Under the pieces are notes generated by a model. The model was not told the origin of the DNA. It searched no databases and was given only the letters and a program-made list of their open reading frames with translations. A program made the translations under genes and the position numbers. From NCBI GenBank assembly GCA_934130085.1, contig CAKOXK010000004.1, positions 1 to 64,000 of the forward strand: a stretch of DNA of 64,000 nucleotides, given 5' to 3'. The stretch comes from an uncultured Clostridia bacterium. GTDB taxonomy: Bacteria > Bacillota > Clostridia > TANB77 > CAG-508. Positions 44,423 to 52,988 of the stretch are shown piece after piece (position 1 is the stretch's first letter; every line of letters begins with the position of its first letter).

Positions 44423-44902
44423 ATGAAAAAACAGAAAAAAAGAGGAAAAGAAATATCAGAGACAATACTAGTAATATTAATATTATTAATATTATTTGCT
44501 ATGATAATAATAGTAATGAAAGTTGCAAGTGAAGTTAGTCGTGGGGGTTCAGGAGATATTAACAAAAGAGAAGAATTTGTACAAGTATTAGACGATGGAA
44601 CTAAACTAAACACAAGTACAAGATTAAGAAAAACAAAAATAGTTGATGGTTTAAAATTTGAAAACATACAATTAACAACGAAACAGGGTCAATCTGTACT
44701 ATTGGCAGATGTTGAAAATGATACAGGTAAAGATATAGATGTAATGTTATTAGATATAATATTACTAGATAAGAATGGTAATGAGTTGACAACAATAGGT
44801 GGAATTATCGGAGAACTAAAAGATGGTGAAAAACAACTATTAGATTCAAGCGTAGCATCAGATTATGCAAATGCTTACGATTTCAAGGTTGTAATAAAAT
44901 AA
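44423..44902 (+). CDS. Membrane-anchored FxLyD-like protein
   Basis: A single N-terminal membrane segment (about 13-35) is followed by an extracytoplasmic beta domain with VDGLKFENIQLTTKQGQSVL and VENDTGKDIDVMLLDIILLD, the pattern of FxLyD-type domains. 159 residues. GGGGGAG precedes the ATG. It lies 20 bp before the pilin-like adhesin gene and is probably co-transcribed with it, so it may help export or anchor that protein. Confidence 0.7.
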   Translation: MKKQKKRGKEISETILVILILLILFAMIIIVMKVASEVSRGGSGDINKREEFVQVLDDGTKLNTSTRLRKTKIVDGLKFENIQLTTKQGQSVLLADVENDTGKDIDVMLLDIILLDKNGNELTTIGGIIGELKDGEKQLLDSSVASDYANAYDFKVVIK

Positions 44903-44922
44903 AAGTTATAGGAGACAATAAA

Positions 44923-47034
44923 GTGAATAAAATGAGGGAGAATATCTATAAGAGTCAAAAAGGTATAACATTACTAGCACTTGTAATAACAATAATAGTT
45001 TTAATTATATTAGCCGGTGTAGGCATTAGCCTTGTAACTGGAGATGGCGGAATAATAGGAAGAACTAAAAATGCGAAAGAGACAGCAGATAGCTCAAAGG
45101 ATAATGAAGAAAATAGATTAAATGAATTCGGAGAATATATTGATTATGCTGAAAAAGATCAGGATTATGATAAGAATATAACATTTAATTATAGTTCAAG
45201 ATACTGGACCAACAATGATGTAACAGTAACGGCAAGTAACACATTAGAAAATTACGAGATACAAACAAGCACAGATGCGAATACATGGGACGATGAAGCG
45301 AGCCAAACATTAAGTGAAAATGGAAATGTATATGCGAGATTGGTAAATAAAACATTAAATTTAGCAACAGAGTATGTTGTCGCAACAGTTGATAATATAG
45401 ACAAGGTAAAACCGATAATAACAAGTGTAGCAACTACTACAAATGTAATAGAGATTAGTGCAACAGATGATGCAAGCGGAATAGTTGGATATGCTGCAAC
45501 AGAAAGTTCAGAAATTCCATCAAACTTTACAAGTTGTTCAAGTACAAACTCACTAGATATCAAATTGAAAAATAAAACACAAGGAAAAACATATTATATA
45601 TGGGTAAAAGATGCAGCTGGAAATATAAGTGAATATACTCAAGCTAAAACAGGAAATGTACCAAGAGCAGAAGGAAATATTACATTTACATATAGTTCAA
45701 CAACATGGACAAATAAAGACGTAACTGTTACAGTTAATACAAATATAAAAGATTTCAAACTAAAAACAAGTAGAGATGGTAGAACATGGGTTGATACTAC
45801 AGAATATACATTAGAGACAAATGGAAAAGTATATGCAAAATTAATAGATAGCACAGATCAGTCAACAGGTTACGCTGTCGCAACAGTTGACAAAATAGAT
45901 AAAATGAAACCAGAAATAACGAGTATAACTGCAGACACAAACACAATAGCTTTAAAGGCACAAGATGATTCAAGTGGAATAGTAGGTTATGCTATATCAG
46001 AAAGTCAGGAAATGCCGACAAACTTTACAAGTCATGAAAGTACAAAATTGTTAGACATAAAATTAGAAAATAGAACACAAGGAAAAACATATTATATATG
46101 GGTAAAAGATGCAGCAACTAATGTAGGCAAATGTAAAAAAGTACAAATGAATACTGTGCCAAAATCAGAAGGAAATATTACATTTACGCATAGCTCTGAC
46201 AAATATACAAATCAAAATATAACTGTTACAGCAAGTACAACATCAACAGGTTTTAAATTGCAAACTAGCAAAGATAGAAGTAATTGGCAAGATGTAAAAA
46301 GTCAAACATTAACAGGAAATGGAAACGTATATGCAAGATTAGTAGATAGCACAAATCAATCAAATGGCTATGCAGTAACGGTGGTAGATAAAATTGATAA
46401 AATAGGACCAGATGTCGCAATAACAATAAGTGGAGAAAAATCACAAACTAGTTTACCAGCAACATTATATGCACAAGTTACACATACAGATAACTACAGT
46501 GGTATGTCATTGGACTCTTCTAGATTTGTTTTAAATACGAGCGAAAGTAAAATCGGAACAGAATCAAGTAGCTATACTGGAGGAACTTTTAGCAGTAATG
46601 TACAGAATATAACATTAAATCCAAATTCAGTAGCAGGATGGTATTTACATGTTTTGTCTGTTGACAATGCTGGAAATGCAAAAGAAACAATAAAAGGCCC
46701 AATAACAGTAGGAGCTAATTACCATGTCCATTCCGGAAACAGTAGCACGAATGGAGGTTGCTATACTGTTGCTCAATATAGAACAGAAACATATACTTAC
46801 CAATTCACATGTGGATATAAAGATGGTCAAAATTATTGGGATGGAAATCGTAGTTGTCCAAGATGTGGTGGAGGAATGTGGTTAAATGAAAATCAAGGCG
46901 TAAGCACAATTACATATTATTGCAAAGGCGATAGAAATGGACCAAGAACAGGAACAAGACAGGTACTTTCAGGATATGGTCTTAGTTGCGGAAAAACTGA
47001 TTCAACAGTTGAATCATATTCAATAAACTATTAA
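44923..47034 (+). CDS. Pilin-like adhesin with three Ig-like repeats and Cys-rich end
   Basis: GTG start with TAGGAGA upstream. N-terminal prepilin-type segment QKGITLLALVITIIVLIIL (Gly cleavage site; Ala instead of Glu at +5). Three repeats of about 125 residues follow (roughly 85-215, 218-345, 350-480), each with ITF.SS..wTN..vTVT, VYA.LV.ST and VDKIDK. A further beta domain leads to a C-terminal Cys/His-rich part (HVHSGNSSTNGGCYT, CPRCGGG, YYCKGD). It is probably a surface adhesin processed by the A24 peptidase. Confidence 0.8.
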   Translation: MNKMRENIYKSQKGITLLALVITIIVLIILAGVGISLVTGDGGIIGRTKNAKETADSSKDNEENRLNEFGEYIDYAEKDQDYDKNITFNYSSRYWTNNDVTVTASNTLENYEIQTSTDANTWDDEASQTLSENGNVYARLVNKTLNLATEYVVATVDNIDKVKPIITSVATTTNVIEISATDDASGIVGYAATESSEIPSNFTSCSSTNSLDIKLKNKTQGKTYYIWVKDAAGNISEYTQAKTGNVPRAEGNITFTYSSTTWTNKDVTVTVNTNIKDFKLKTSRDGRTWVDTTEYTLETNGKVYAKLIDSTDQSTGYAVATVDKIDKMKPEITSITADTNTIALKAQDDSSGIVGYAISESQEMPTNFTSHESTKLLDIKLENRTQGKTYYIWVKDAATNVGKCKKVQMNTVPKSEGNITFTHSSDKYTNQNITVTASTTSTGFKLQTSKDRSNWQDVKSQTLTGNGNVYARLVDSTNQSNGYAVTVVDKIDKIGPDVAITISGEKSQTSLPATLYAQVTHTDNYSGMSLDSSRFVLNTSESKIGTESSSYTGGTFSSNVQNITLNPNSVAGWYLHVLSVDNAGNAKETIKGPITVGANYHVHSGNSSTNGGCYTVAQYRTETYTYQFTCGYKDGQNYWDGNRSCPRCGGGMWLNENQGVSTITYYCKGDRNGPRTGTRQVLSGYGLSCGKTDSTVESYSINY

Positions 47035-47039
47035 AATGT

Positions 47040-47077
47040 AAATCACTGTATCTGCATATTGCAGATACAGTGATTTA
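47040..47077 (+). terminator. Terminator of the adhesin operon
   Basis: A perfect 16-bp stem (aatcactgtatctgca and its complement) with a 3-nt loop, starting 6 bp after the stop codon. The T-run is short. Confidence 0.75.
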
Positions 47078-47123
47078 AAAGCAATAACCATTTAAATTTC
47101 CTCAAATGTTAATACAAATTTTC

Positions 47124-47153
47124 TTTACAACTTTACATAAAATATGGTACAAT
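47124..47153 (+). promoter_or_regulatory. Promoter of the 47217 gene
   Basis: TTTACA and TACAAT with an 18-nt spacer, 64 bp before the start codon. Confidence 0.55.
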
Positions 47154-47216
47154 ATACTTGTAATTTATATATTACATTCCTAGTTACTTTTAATACACAA
47201 TTGGAGGTACAAACAG

Positions 47217-48005
47217 ATGTCTTATGAAGAAAATGATTTAACATTTAGTTCAAAAGTCGACGAACGGAAAACTAATAAGGAGGTAAAAAGTCCTACTAGA
47301 TGTAAGAACAGATGGCCAAAACCTGGGAGTTTTGTTAAAATTGAAGTTTCTTCTCTTTCACTTAATGATGACTTTCTGAAATATATTCCCAAAAATGAAG
47401 AAGAAGAGCTGACAAAAGAAAAGATTATTAAGATAATAAAGTCAAAAAATATACGTGACTTTGAAAGACCAAATTGTGACCCTACTGTAATTGCTACAGG
47501 AGAAGGTCAATCTATGAAGGTTGAAAAAATTACGTATGAAAAAGGTAAAACCCCATATATTTATGAGAATTATGCGTGGTGGCGCAAATATGCTGAGGAG
47601 ATTAACCTGAGAGTCGGAAATGATATGGAATACACGGCATTTTTGGCGGTACTTATGAAAACTCTTGTAAAGAATAGAGGTTGGACAATAAAGCATGCGT
47701 GGGAAGCAGTTTGTGTTGATTCTTCAACAATAGCAAAGGTGCGTGATAGGCAGAAGATGATATCGATTCACGGGTCATTAAAAGATCTAGATCCTACAGG
47801 TAGTAAATGTGTATGTGGATTTTATGATCTTGGTAACACCATGAAGCTTTTAGCTGATAGCAGAAATGACAAAGCATTTTGGATTGCCGGAACATGTGCA
47901 TGGGATTATCCAGCACCGATAAGTTCTACAGAAGCGTTTGCTAAGAGGTTTTCAAAAGATTGGATTCCGGGAACAGTTGGCTGGCTTGTGAGAGACATTA
48001 AGTAA
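47217..48005 (+). CDS. Hypothetical protein, 262 residues
   Basis: Soluble and Trp/Lys-rich, without signal peptide. Possible metal-binding residues in CVCGFYDL; aromatic motifs YAWWRKYAEE and FWIAGTCAWDYPAP. TTGGAGG precedes the ATG. Base use looks slightly richer in G+C than its neighbours. Two partial copies of this gene exist downstream (48148-48247 and 52667-52754), so the locus has been duplicated and broken. Family not recognised. Confidence 0.7.
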   Translation: MSYEENDLTFSSKVDERKTNKEVKSPTRCKNRWPKPGSFVKIEVSSLSLNDDFLKYIPKNEEEELTKEKIIKIIKSKNIRDFERPNCDPTVIATGEGQSMKVEKITYEKGKTPYIYENYAWWRKYAEEINLRVGNDMEYTAFLAVLMKTLVKNRGWTIKHAWEAVCVDSSTIAKVRDRQKMISIHGSLKDLDPTGSKCVCGFYDLGNTMKLLADSRNDKAFWIAGTCAWDYPAPISSTEAFAKRFSKDWIPGTVGWLVRDIK

Positions 48006-48010
48006 CTAAT

Positions 48011-48038
48011 AAGGAGGCATCTAAATAGATGCCTCCTT
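48011..48038 (+). terminator. Terminator of the 47217 gene
   Basis: Perfect 12-bp stem (aaggaggcatct and its complement) with a 4-nt loop. It is duplicated almost exactly at 52717-52744 along with the end of the gene. Confidence 0.75.
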
Positions 48039-48114
48039 CAATTTTACATAAATGTATTTATAATTTATTAAAAATATGATAAAATAAATAAAATGATTAT
48101 TAGGAGATGTTATA

Positions 48115-48247
48115 GTGAATAAAGTTGCTGTAATTGGATTAGGATATGCTGACAAAAGAAAAGATTATTAAGATAATAAAGTCAAAAAATATATGTGATT
48201 TTGAAAGACCAAATTGTGACCCTACTGTAATTGCTACGGGAGAAGGT
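48115..48247 (+). pseudogene. Chimeric gene remnant: sugar-nucleotide dehydrogenase start joined to a duplicated segment
   Basis: TTAGGAGATG then GTG 48115 begins MNKVAVIGLGY, the Rossmann start of UDP-glucose/GDP-mannose dehydrogenases. At 48148 it joins a 100-bp copy of 47408-47507 (three mismatches), after which the frame stops. It is a recombination scar. The rest of the gap to 48484 is AT-rich without genes, with an AAGGGGG site before the next ORF. Confidence 0.7.
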
Positions 48248-48484
48248 AGAGTACAAAGTAGACAGTATGTAAGATAAAACAATTTGAATTTTTAAAAAAT
48301 ATATAAATTTCAGAGTTTGAAAGAATTTTGAAATTTATTTTTTTAAGCTTGACGAAAACAAATGTTTGATATAAAATTAATAAAAATATAAATTTTGCAA
48401 GTTGATGAAAAATTTTAAAATATTATGGTATAAATAGAGTAATTAATATAACTTATAATAATAAAAAGGGGGATTGATAAATCT

Positions 48485-48685
48485 ATGGAAGAAAAAAGAT
48501 GTTTATTATGCAATAAACCATATGACTATAAATATAAAATGTTTGGAAGAGGATGCCTTGATAACATTTATGGAGAATTAGGAATACGTAAGCCACCTAG
48601 ATTTGTATGGAATAAGGAATTATATTTATGTACTAAAGTTGCTTGGAAAAATCATAAATATTTCTTAAGTAAAACTAAGAAATAA
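48485..48685 (+). CDS. Small protein with CxxC, probably the front part of the next gene
   Basis: 66 residues, MEEKRCLLCNKPYDYKYKMF at the start, with a CLLC pair and a further Cys in RGCLDN, suggesting a zinc knuckle. A TAA at 48683-48685 ends it, but the frame stays open beyond and runs, without a ribosome binding site, into the 276-residue ORF at 48728. I think both are one gene of about 357 codons broken by a stop. AAAGGGGG lies upstream of the ATG. Family not recognised. Confidence 0.6.
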   Translation: MEEKRCLLCNKPYDYKYKMFGRGCLDNIYGELGIRKPPRFVWNKELYLCTKVAWKNHKYFLSKTKK

Positions 48686-48727
48686 GATTTAACACAAAAA
48701 TACATAGCACTAAATTATTTAAAGAAT

Positions 48728-49558
48728 ATGGACTTTGATGCATTGAGAAATATAGAAGAAAAAATGTTAAAGGATATAAAGAGTATAATGCCTTTTTCTA
48801 AAAATACTGCAGAATTAATAAAATTTTCATTAAATGATATATATAAATTATATAACTATTATCAAAGATTTGAAACAACTATTAAAAATTTACAAAATAT
48901 AGATTGGGAGAAGATAGACAAAGAAACAGCAAAAAGCCTTATAAAAAGCATAAGTTTTATATTTGATATAACTAAAAAATCAAATCCAATATCATATGCA
49001 GTATTTTATTCAATGCAATATGTATTTTGGAAAGTTGTTGTTGTAGGTGGAATATTGTGTAAAATGAAACTGTCTGCTAAATTATTAAGTAACTCTCTAT
49101 CTTTATTTGGAGAAAAACCAAATAACTTATTTATAGAAGATGATGATATAGTTGAGTTAATAACAGAAAATGAAATGTTTAAAGCTAAAATACAACAATT
49201 GATAAAAAAATATGGAGAAGGAAAAAATGAATTTATTGTAGATGATAGTGCACCTGATGAAGATATTTCTATAACATTTGATAGCAAAGATTTACTCTTT
49301 GCACTACATAATGCTACAGTATTTGTTAAAGCACAAAAGAATGAAGATAATATATGGAAAATGGAGGTACAAATAAAAGATACATATGACTTTACTGAAT
49401 TTAAAAATTTGAAAGAATATGCAGATAATAAAGATGGAATATTAGAAGATATTTTGTCAACAACATTAAATAATCTAGCTGTAGTATCAAGTGAATATGG
49501 GGTTATAAAAATATATGACTTGGAAATAAAATTTAGAACAAAAGAAGAAAAATATTAA
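48728..49558 (+). CDS. Hypothetical protein, probably the rear part of a split gene
   Basis: 276 residues, helical, with SNPISYAVFYSMQYVFWKVVVVGGILCK near residues 80-107 (possible amphipathic or membrane-near segment) and a C-terminal beta part (NLAVVSSEYGVIKIYDLEIKF). It is in the same frame as the 48485 ORF, 42 nt after its stop, and lacks a ribosome binding site. The pair may be an inactivated immunity- or toxin-type gene, but I have no firm family. Confidence 0.6.
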   Translation: MDFDALRNIEEKMLKDIKSIMPFSKNTAELIKFSLNDIYKLYNYYQRFETTIKNLQNIDWEKIDKETAKSLIKSISFIFDITKKSNPISYAVFYSMQYVFWKVVVVGGILCKMKLSAKLLSNSLSLFGEKPNNLFIEDDDIVELITENEMFKAKIQQLIKKYGEGKNEFIVDDSAPDEDISITFDSKDLLFALHNATVFVKAQKNEDNIWKMEVQIKDTYDFTEFKNLKEYADNKDGILEDILSTTLNNLAVVSSEYGVIKIYDLEIKFRTKEEKY

Positions 49559-49580
49559 ATTTTATAAGAAGGTGTTCATA

Positions 49581-50411
49581 TTGAAAAAAACAGAAATAAC
49601 TAAAACAACGTCTTTGATAGTGTGTACTGTTATTATATTAGGTTTAATTATTTATATTTTCATAATAAAAGAATTTGTAAATAAGGATAATGATTATAAA
49701 AAATTAGGACTAGAAATAAAAGAATCAAATATAGAATATAGCACAATTTATGATTATGATAAGTTGTATAAATATAAAGTGTACAAAATAAAAAATTATT
49801 ATAATAATATGGAAAAGTTTAAAAAGCAATTAGAAGATAATGAGGATTGGAGTAAAAATAAATTTTATGAATACATAATGTCAAAGTTTTGTGAAATTAA
49901 AGATGATGAAAATATTAAAATTGACAGAGAAAATCTATATTATTATCATAAAAATGGAGCTTATGCTATTTTTGATTTGAAGAATGCAAAATTATATTAT
50001 TTTGAAAACAGCATTTGGAATAACCATAAAGAGTATAGTAATATTTTAGGCATAGAAACAAAAAAATATAATGCGAGAGAAATATATAGTGTTAGAGGAG
50101 GACCACAAAATGATGGCTTAGACTATTATGTATATGAATTTTCAAAAGAAAGAGGCCAAGATATAGTAAAAAATCTAGATAATGATTCTAAATGGAGCAA
50201 AGATAAATTAGAAGATAAAATATTAAATAATTATACATACAACAAAGAAATACTTGAGATTAAAAACGGATATTACCATTATGAACTAGTATGTAGAACG
50301 AGAGATGAAGATAAAAAGAAAAATGTTACTAAAGAAAATGCAACAGGTTGTGAAATAGGTGTTTATGATGCTGACAAGAATATCTTATATTATTATTGGC
50401 AAAGTATATAA
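49581..50411 (+). CDS. Single-span membrane protein, 276 residues
   Basis: An N-terminal membrane segment (about 9-33, SLIVCTVIILGLIIYIFIIK) and a large charged extracytoplasmic domain with many Tyr and Lys. Two half-domains look alike (YYNNMEKFKKQLEDNEDWSK versus ERGQDIVKNLDNDSKWSKDK, each followed by a beta segment with YYYHKNGAYAIF or NGYYHYELV). TTG 49581 is 8 nt after AGAAGG. Family not recognised. Confidence 0.6.
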   Translation: MKKTEITKTTSLIVCTVIILGLIIYIFIIKEFVNKDNDYKKLGLEIKESNIEYSTIYDYDKLYKYKVYKIKNYYNNMEKFKKQLEDNEDWSKNKFYEYIMSKFCEIKDDENIKIDRENLYYYHKNGAYAIFDLKNAKLYYFENSIWNNHKEYSNILGIETKKYNAREIYSVRGGPQNDGLDYYVYEFSKERGQDIVKNLDNDSKWSKDKLEDKILNNYTYNKEILEIKNGYYHYELVCRTRDEDKKKNVTKENATGCEIGVYDADKNILYYYWQSI

Positions 50412-50455
50412 TAAAATAAAGAAAAATTTTAAATTTGTGAAAGGTATTTTACGTA

Positions 50456-50640
50456 ATGGACAATGGATTAAATGAGCAAAATAATTTTATAATGTATACA
50501 ACAGATGATGGACAAGTTGATATTGAAGTGAGATTAGAAGAGGAAATGTATGGCTTACTCAAAATTCAATGGCTGAATTATTTGATACTACGAAACAAAA
50601 TATAAGTTTACATAACAACAACAATAGTATTTATTTCAAG
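50456..50640 (+). pseudogene. RhuM-family gene remnant
   Basis: ATG 50456 opens MDNGLNEQNNFIMYTTDDGQ and VDIEVRLEEE. After a frameshift near 50551 the sequence continues WLTQNSMAELFDTTKQNISLH, the hallmark of RhuM-like virulence-associated proteins. It then degrades into Asn repeats. Only the first 60 or so residues survive. Such genes are common near mobile elements. Confidence 0.7.
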
Positions 50641-50650
50641 AATAGCAAGA

Positions 50651-51082
50651 TTGGTAGGAAATACAATTTTTGGAAAGTTATATTTAAAAATAAAAGACAA
50701 AATGAGTATAATATTAACAATATGCTTAAGTATGGCATTTTTCTTATTGATTATTGGACATTTTTTAAATATTTCATTTATATATAAAGTTATAATCATG
50801 TCATTAGGATTTTTCTTAATACTTGCAACTAGAGATTCTTTCCAAGTATATATAGAAGATGTTGCATTGAGTATATCAAATAAGGAAGAACAACAAAAAA
50901 TAATGATAGATATTGAGGTATATCGAAAATGAGGTACATTAATTTTAAGTGCAATATTTACTCTAATTTTAATTAAATATGAGTTAATTGTAATAGAATT
51001 TATATTATTAGCTTTAAGCATTATAGAGATAGTTATTAATAAAAAATTGTGCGATAAATTGGAAAAAATAAATGAAAAATAG
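50651..51082 (+). pseudogene. C-terminal fragment of a multi-pass membrane protein (transporter-like)
   Basis: The frame has hydrophobic spans (IILTICLSMAFFLLIIGHFL, VIIMSLGFFLILATR) and RDSFQVYIEDVALSISNKEE, a loop as in MFS-type transporters. A TGA at 50930-50932 interrupts it, after which the same frame continues GTLILSAIFTLILIK to TAG 51080-51082. It is fused to the RhuM remnant, so the real 5' end is gone. Confidence 0.65.
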
Positions 51083-51087
51083 AAGAA

Positions 51088-51124
51088 AGCAAGCCTATCG
51101 TAGTGATAGACCTGCTCTTTTTTT
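51088..51124. terminator. Bidirectional terminator
   Basis: agcaagcctatc/gatagacctgct stem (G-T pairs) with T-run on the plus strand. It overlaps the stop codon of the minus-strand gene. Confidence 0.65.
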
Positions 51125-51515
51125 ACTTTGGATTATAAATGCTTTTCTCAATTTCTGCCATACATTCATTAGCAATACTTGCAACTGAAGACCATGAGCC
51201 AATCTGCTGTGATAACGGCTTTACCATATTATACAGTTCAGAAATGGTCTGTAATGCCTCAGCCTTGCTAGAACTATAGGTATTGAGTTGCTTTTGAAAG
51301 TGTTTTGCTGTTTCATCTGAAGAATCAACATTCTTGAATTGATTATACACTTCTTTCCTAAATCCTTTTTGAGAGTATGTTCCTTTGTTTACAAAAGTCT
51401 TCAAATTTTCCAAAATATTTGCTAACTTTGTAAAAGGATCATTGCTCTGTTTGTTAGGATTTTGCATTGCATCCATCATCCGTTTTTGATAATCATCAAA
51501 TCTTTTTGTATCCAT
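51123..51515 (-). CDS. Hypothetical protein, 130 residues
   Basis: Soluble helical protein with MDTKRFDDYQKRMMDAMQNP at the start and coiled-coil-like repeats. AGGAGG precedes the ATG at 51515 on the minus strand. Family not recognised. It is flanked by wreckage on one side and a divergent gene on the other. Confidence 0.65.
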   Translation of the reverse strand: MDTKRFDDYQKRMMDAMQNPNKQSNDPFTKLANILENLKTFVNKGTYSQKGFRKEVYNQFKNVDSSDETAKHFQKQLNTYSSSKAEALQTISELYNMVKPLSQQIGSWSSVASIANECMAEIEKSIYNPK

Positions 51516-51640
51516 ATTGTAACCTCCTAAAATGCATTAATATACCGGATAAACTACCAAAAATCTAATTATATTATAGCACAATTTTATGTAAAATGTC
51601 AAAAGATATAATTACACTTCTCAACGATAACTTACATAGA

Positions 51641-51686
51641 TAGGGCAGGTAATTAGTTGAAAATTATCTGTCCTTTGTGATATAAT
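51641..51686 (+). promoter_or_regulatory. Promoter with overlapping inverted repeat
   Basis: TTGAAA (51657-51662) and TATAAT (51681-51686) with an 18-nt spacer. An imperfect inverted repeat, gggcaggtaatt/aattatctgtcc, spans the -35 box (about 51642-51673) and could be an operator or a hairpin ending transcription from upstream. Confidence 0.5.
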
Positions 51687-51744
51687 GCAAACAATAATTA
51701 GTAAATTATCGCTTGGATTGAGTTTATGAAATGAGAGGTGTTTT

Positions 51745-52233
51745 ATGAAAAAGAAAGTAATAATAGTAGTATTAATTATAGTTTTAATGATTTTATTAGT
51801 TCCAATACCTTTTAAATTAAGAGATGGTGGTACAGTAGAATGGAGGTCTTTAACTTATTCAATAGCCAATGTTCATAGTATTTATGCAGTTGGAAATGAA
51901 AGTAATAAGTATGAGTTAGGATATAAAGAAGGAATAGTAATAAAAATCTTTAATATGACAGTTTATAACAATACAAAGTATAGTTTTAAAGAAGAATTTG
52001 CAATTATAGACAACAGTAAAGAATTTGACTGTAACAACATTGAAGAAGAAATTTATAGAGATGATGAATATATTTATTATTTACCTTGTGAGAAAAGTCA
52101 GTATATAAAAGTAATATATGCACCTAATGAATACCAAGAGGGCTTAAAATCATCACTTGCAGAGGGAAATATTAAAATAAGTGATTTAGATAAATTTAAT
52201 ATTGAATATATAAAAAAAGAAATTACAAATTAG
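51745..52233 (+). CDS. Exported/membrane-anchored protein, 162 residues
   Basis: N-terminal hydrophobic segment (about 4-22) then LVPIPFKLRDGGTVEWRSLTYSI, and a C-terminal ALAEGNIKISDLDKF-like end. I recognise a common clostridial exported protein type with the PIPFKLKDGGTVEY opening, of unknown function. Two Cys (CNNIEEE, YLPCEK) may form a disulfide. GAGAGGTG precedes the ATG. Confidence 0.7.
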   Translation: MKKKVIIVVLIIVLMILLVPIPFKLRDGGTVEWRSLTYSIANVHSIYAVGNESNKYELGYKEGIVIKIFNMTVYNNTKYSFKEEFAIIDNSKEFDCNNIEEEIYRDDEYIYYLPCEKSQYIKVIYAPNEYQEGLKSSLAEGNIKISDLDKFNIEYIKKEITN

Positions 52234-52408
52234 AAACAGAAATTACAATTTTCATTGATATTTTAACAATTAAAATAGATATTATATGTGAGTTAAAATA
52301 TTTATGAACAAATGAGTACACATTTAAAAAATTCAAAAAAATTCTAAAATAAGGGAGAATTTTTATAAGAAAACAGATGTATATATAGTATAGGGAGAGT
52401 GAGTTGAT

Positions 52409-52522
52409 ATGAGTGAAACTTTCAAAATCAATATATACTTCGATGAAAAAGGAGAAGAATTAGAAGGAGTAATAAAACACTTAATAATTAATATCTTAAA
52501 GAAAGATATTTTTGAGCATTAA
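52409..52522 (+). CDS. Small protein, 37 residues
   Basis: ATG 52409 after AGGGAGAGTGAG encodes MSETFKINIYFDEKGEELEG and VIKHLIINILKKDIFEH. It resembles small proteins often carried by clostridial mobile elements. Function unknown. Confidence 0.45.
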   Translation: MSETFKINIYFDEKGEELEGVIKHLIINILKKDIFEH

Positions 52523-52557
52523 ACTTTTATTCAAAATAAGATATAATAAAAATTAAA

Positions 52558-52754
52558 TTCAAATTGTTTTTATCAAGAGATGATATCGAAAAAATAAAAA
52601 GTGTTATACAAGAATTTTTGAGTCTAAATAAGCCAACATCAGAAATTATGAAAGTAATTATCAATAGGATTTCGGGAACAGTTGGCTGGCTTGTGAGAGA
52701 CATTAAGTAACTAATAAGGAGGCATCTAAATAGATGCCACCTTCAATTTTACAA
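52558..52754 (+). pseudogene. Chimeric remnant ending in a duplicated 3' end
   Basis: An open frame without a good start reads LFLSRDDIEKIKSVIQEF and SEIMKVIINRI, and joins in frame, at about 52668, the last residues of the 47217 gene (GTVGWLVRDIK, stop 52708-52710). The 88 bp from 52667 to 52754 repeat 47960-48047, including the terminator hairpin, with few differences. It is a recombination scar. Confidence 0.65.
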
Positions 52755-52814
52755 AAAAGATTGATTTTAGTAATGTATTTGTTTTATAATTAAGATATTA
52801 AAAAGGAGGCAACG

Positions 52815-52988
52815 ATGAAGCAAAAATTTCTTAAAGATCTTGGTATAGATATTGACGACGCAACAGAAGACACATTAAAGCAATTCGATTTAAATGGATT
52901 TCTTGATCAAATAAGTGATAACAGATTAAAAGAAAAAGACGAAAAAGTTGAAGAGTTAAAGAAAGATATTGAAAATGAAGAAAAATGA
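52815..52988 (+). CDS. Small acidic coiled-coil protein, 57 residues
   Basis: ATG 52815 after AAAAGGAGG encodes MKQKFLKDLGIDIDDATEDT at the start and a charged helix (RLKEKDEKVEELKKDIENEEK). Its end overlaps the start of the methyltransferase gene by 14 nt (different frame), suggesting translational coupling. Family not recognised. Confidence 0.65.
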   Translation: MKQKFLKDLGIDIDDATEDTLKQFDLNGFLDQISDNRLKEKDEKVEELKKDIENEEK

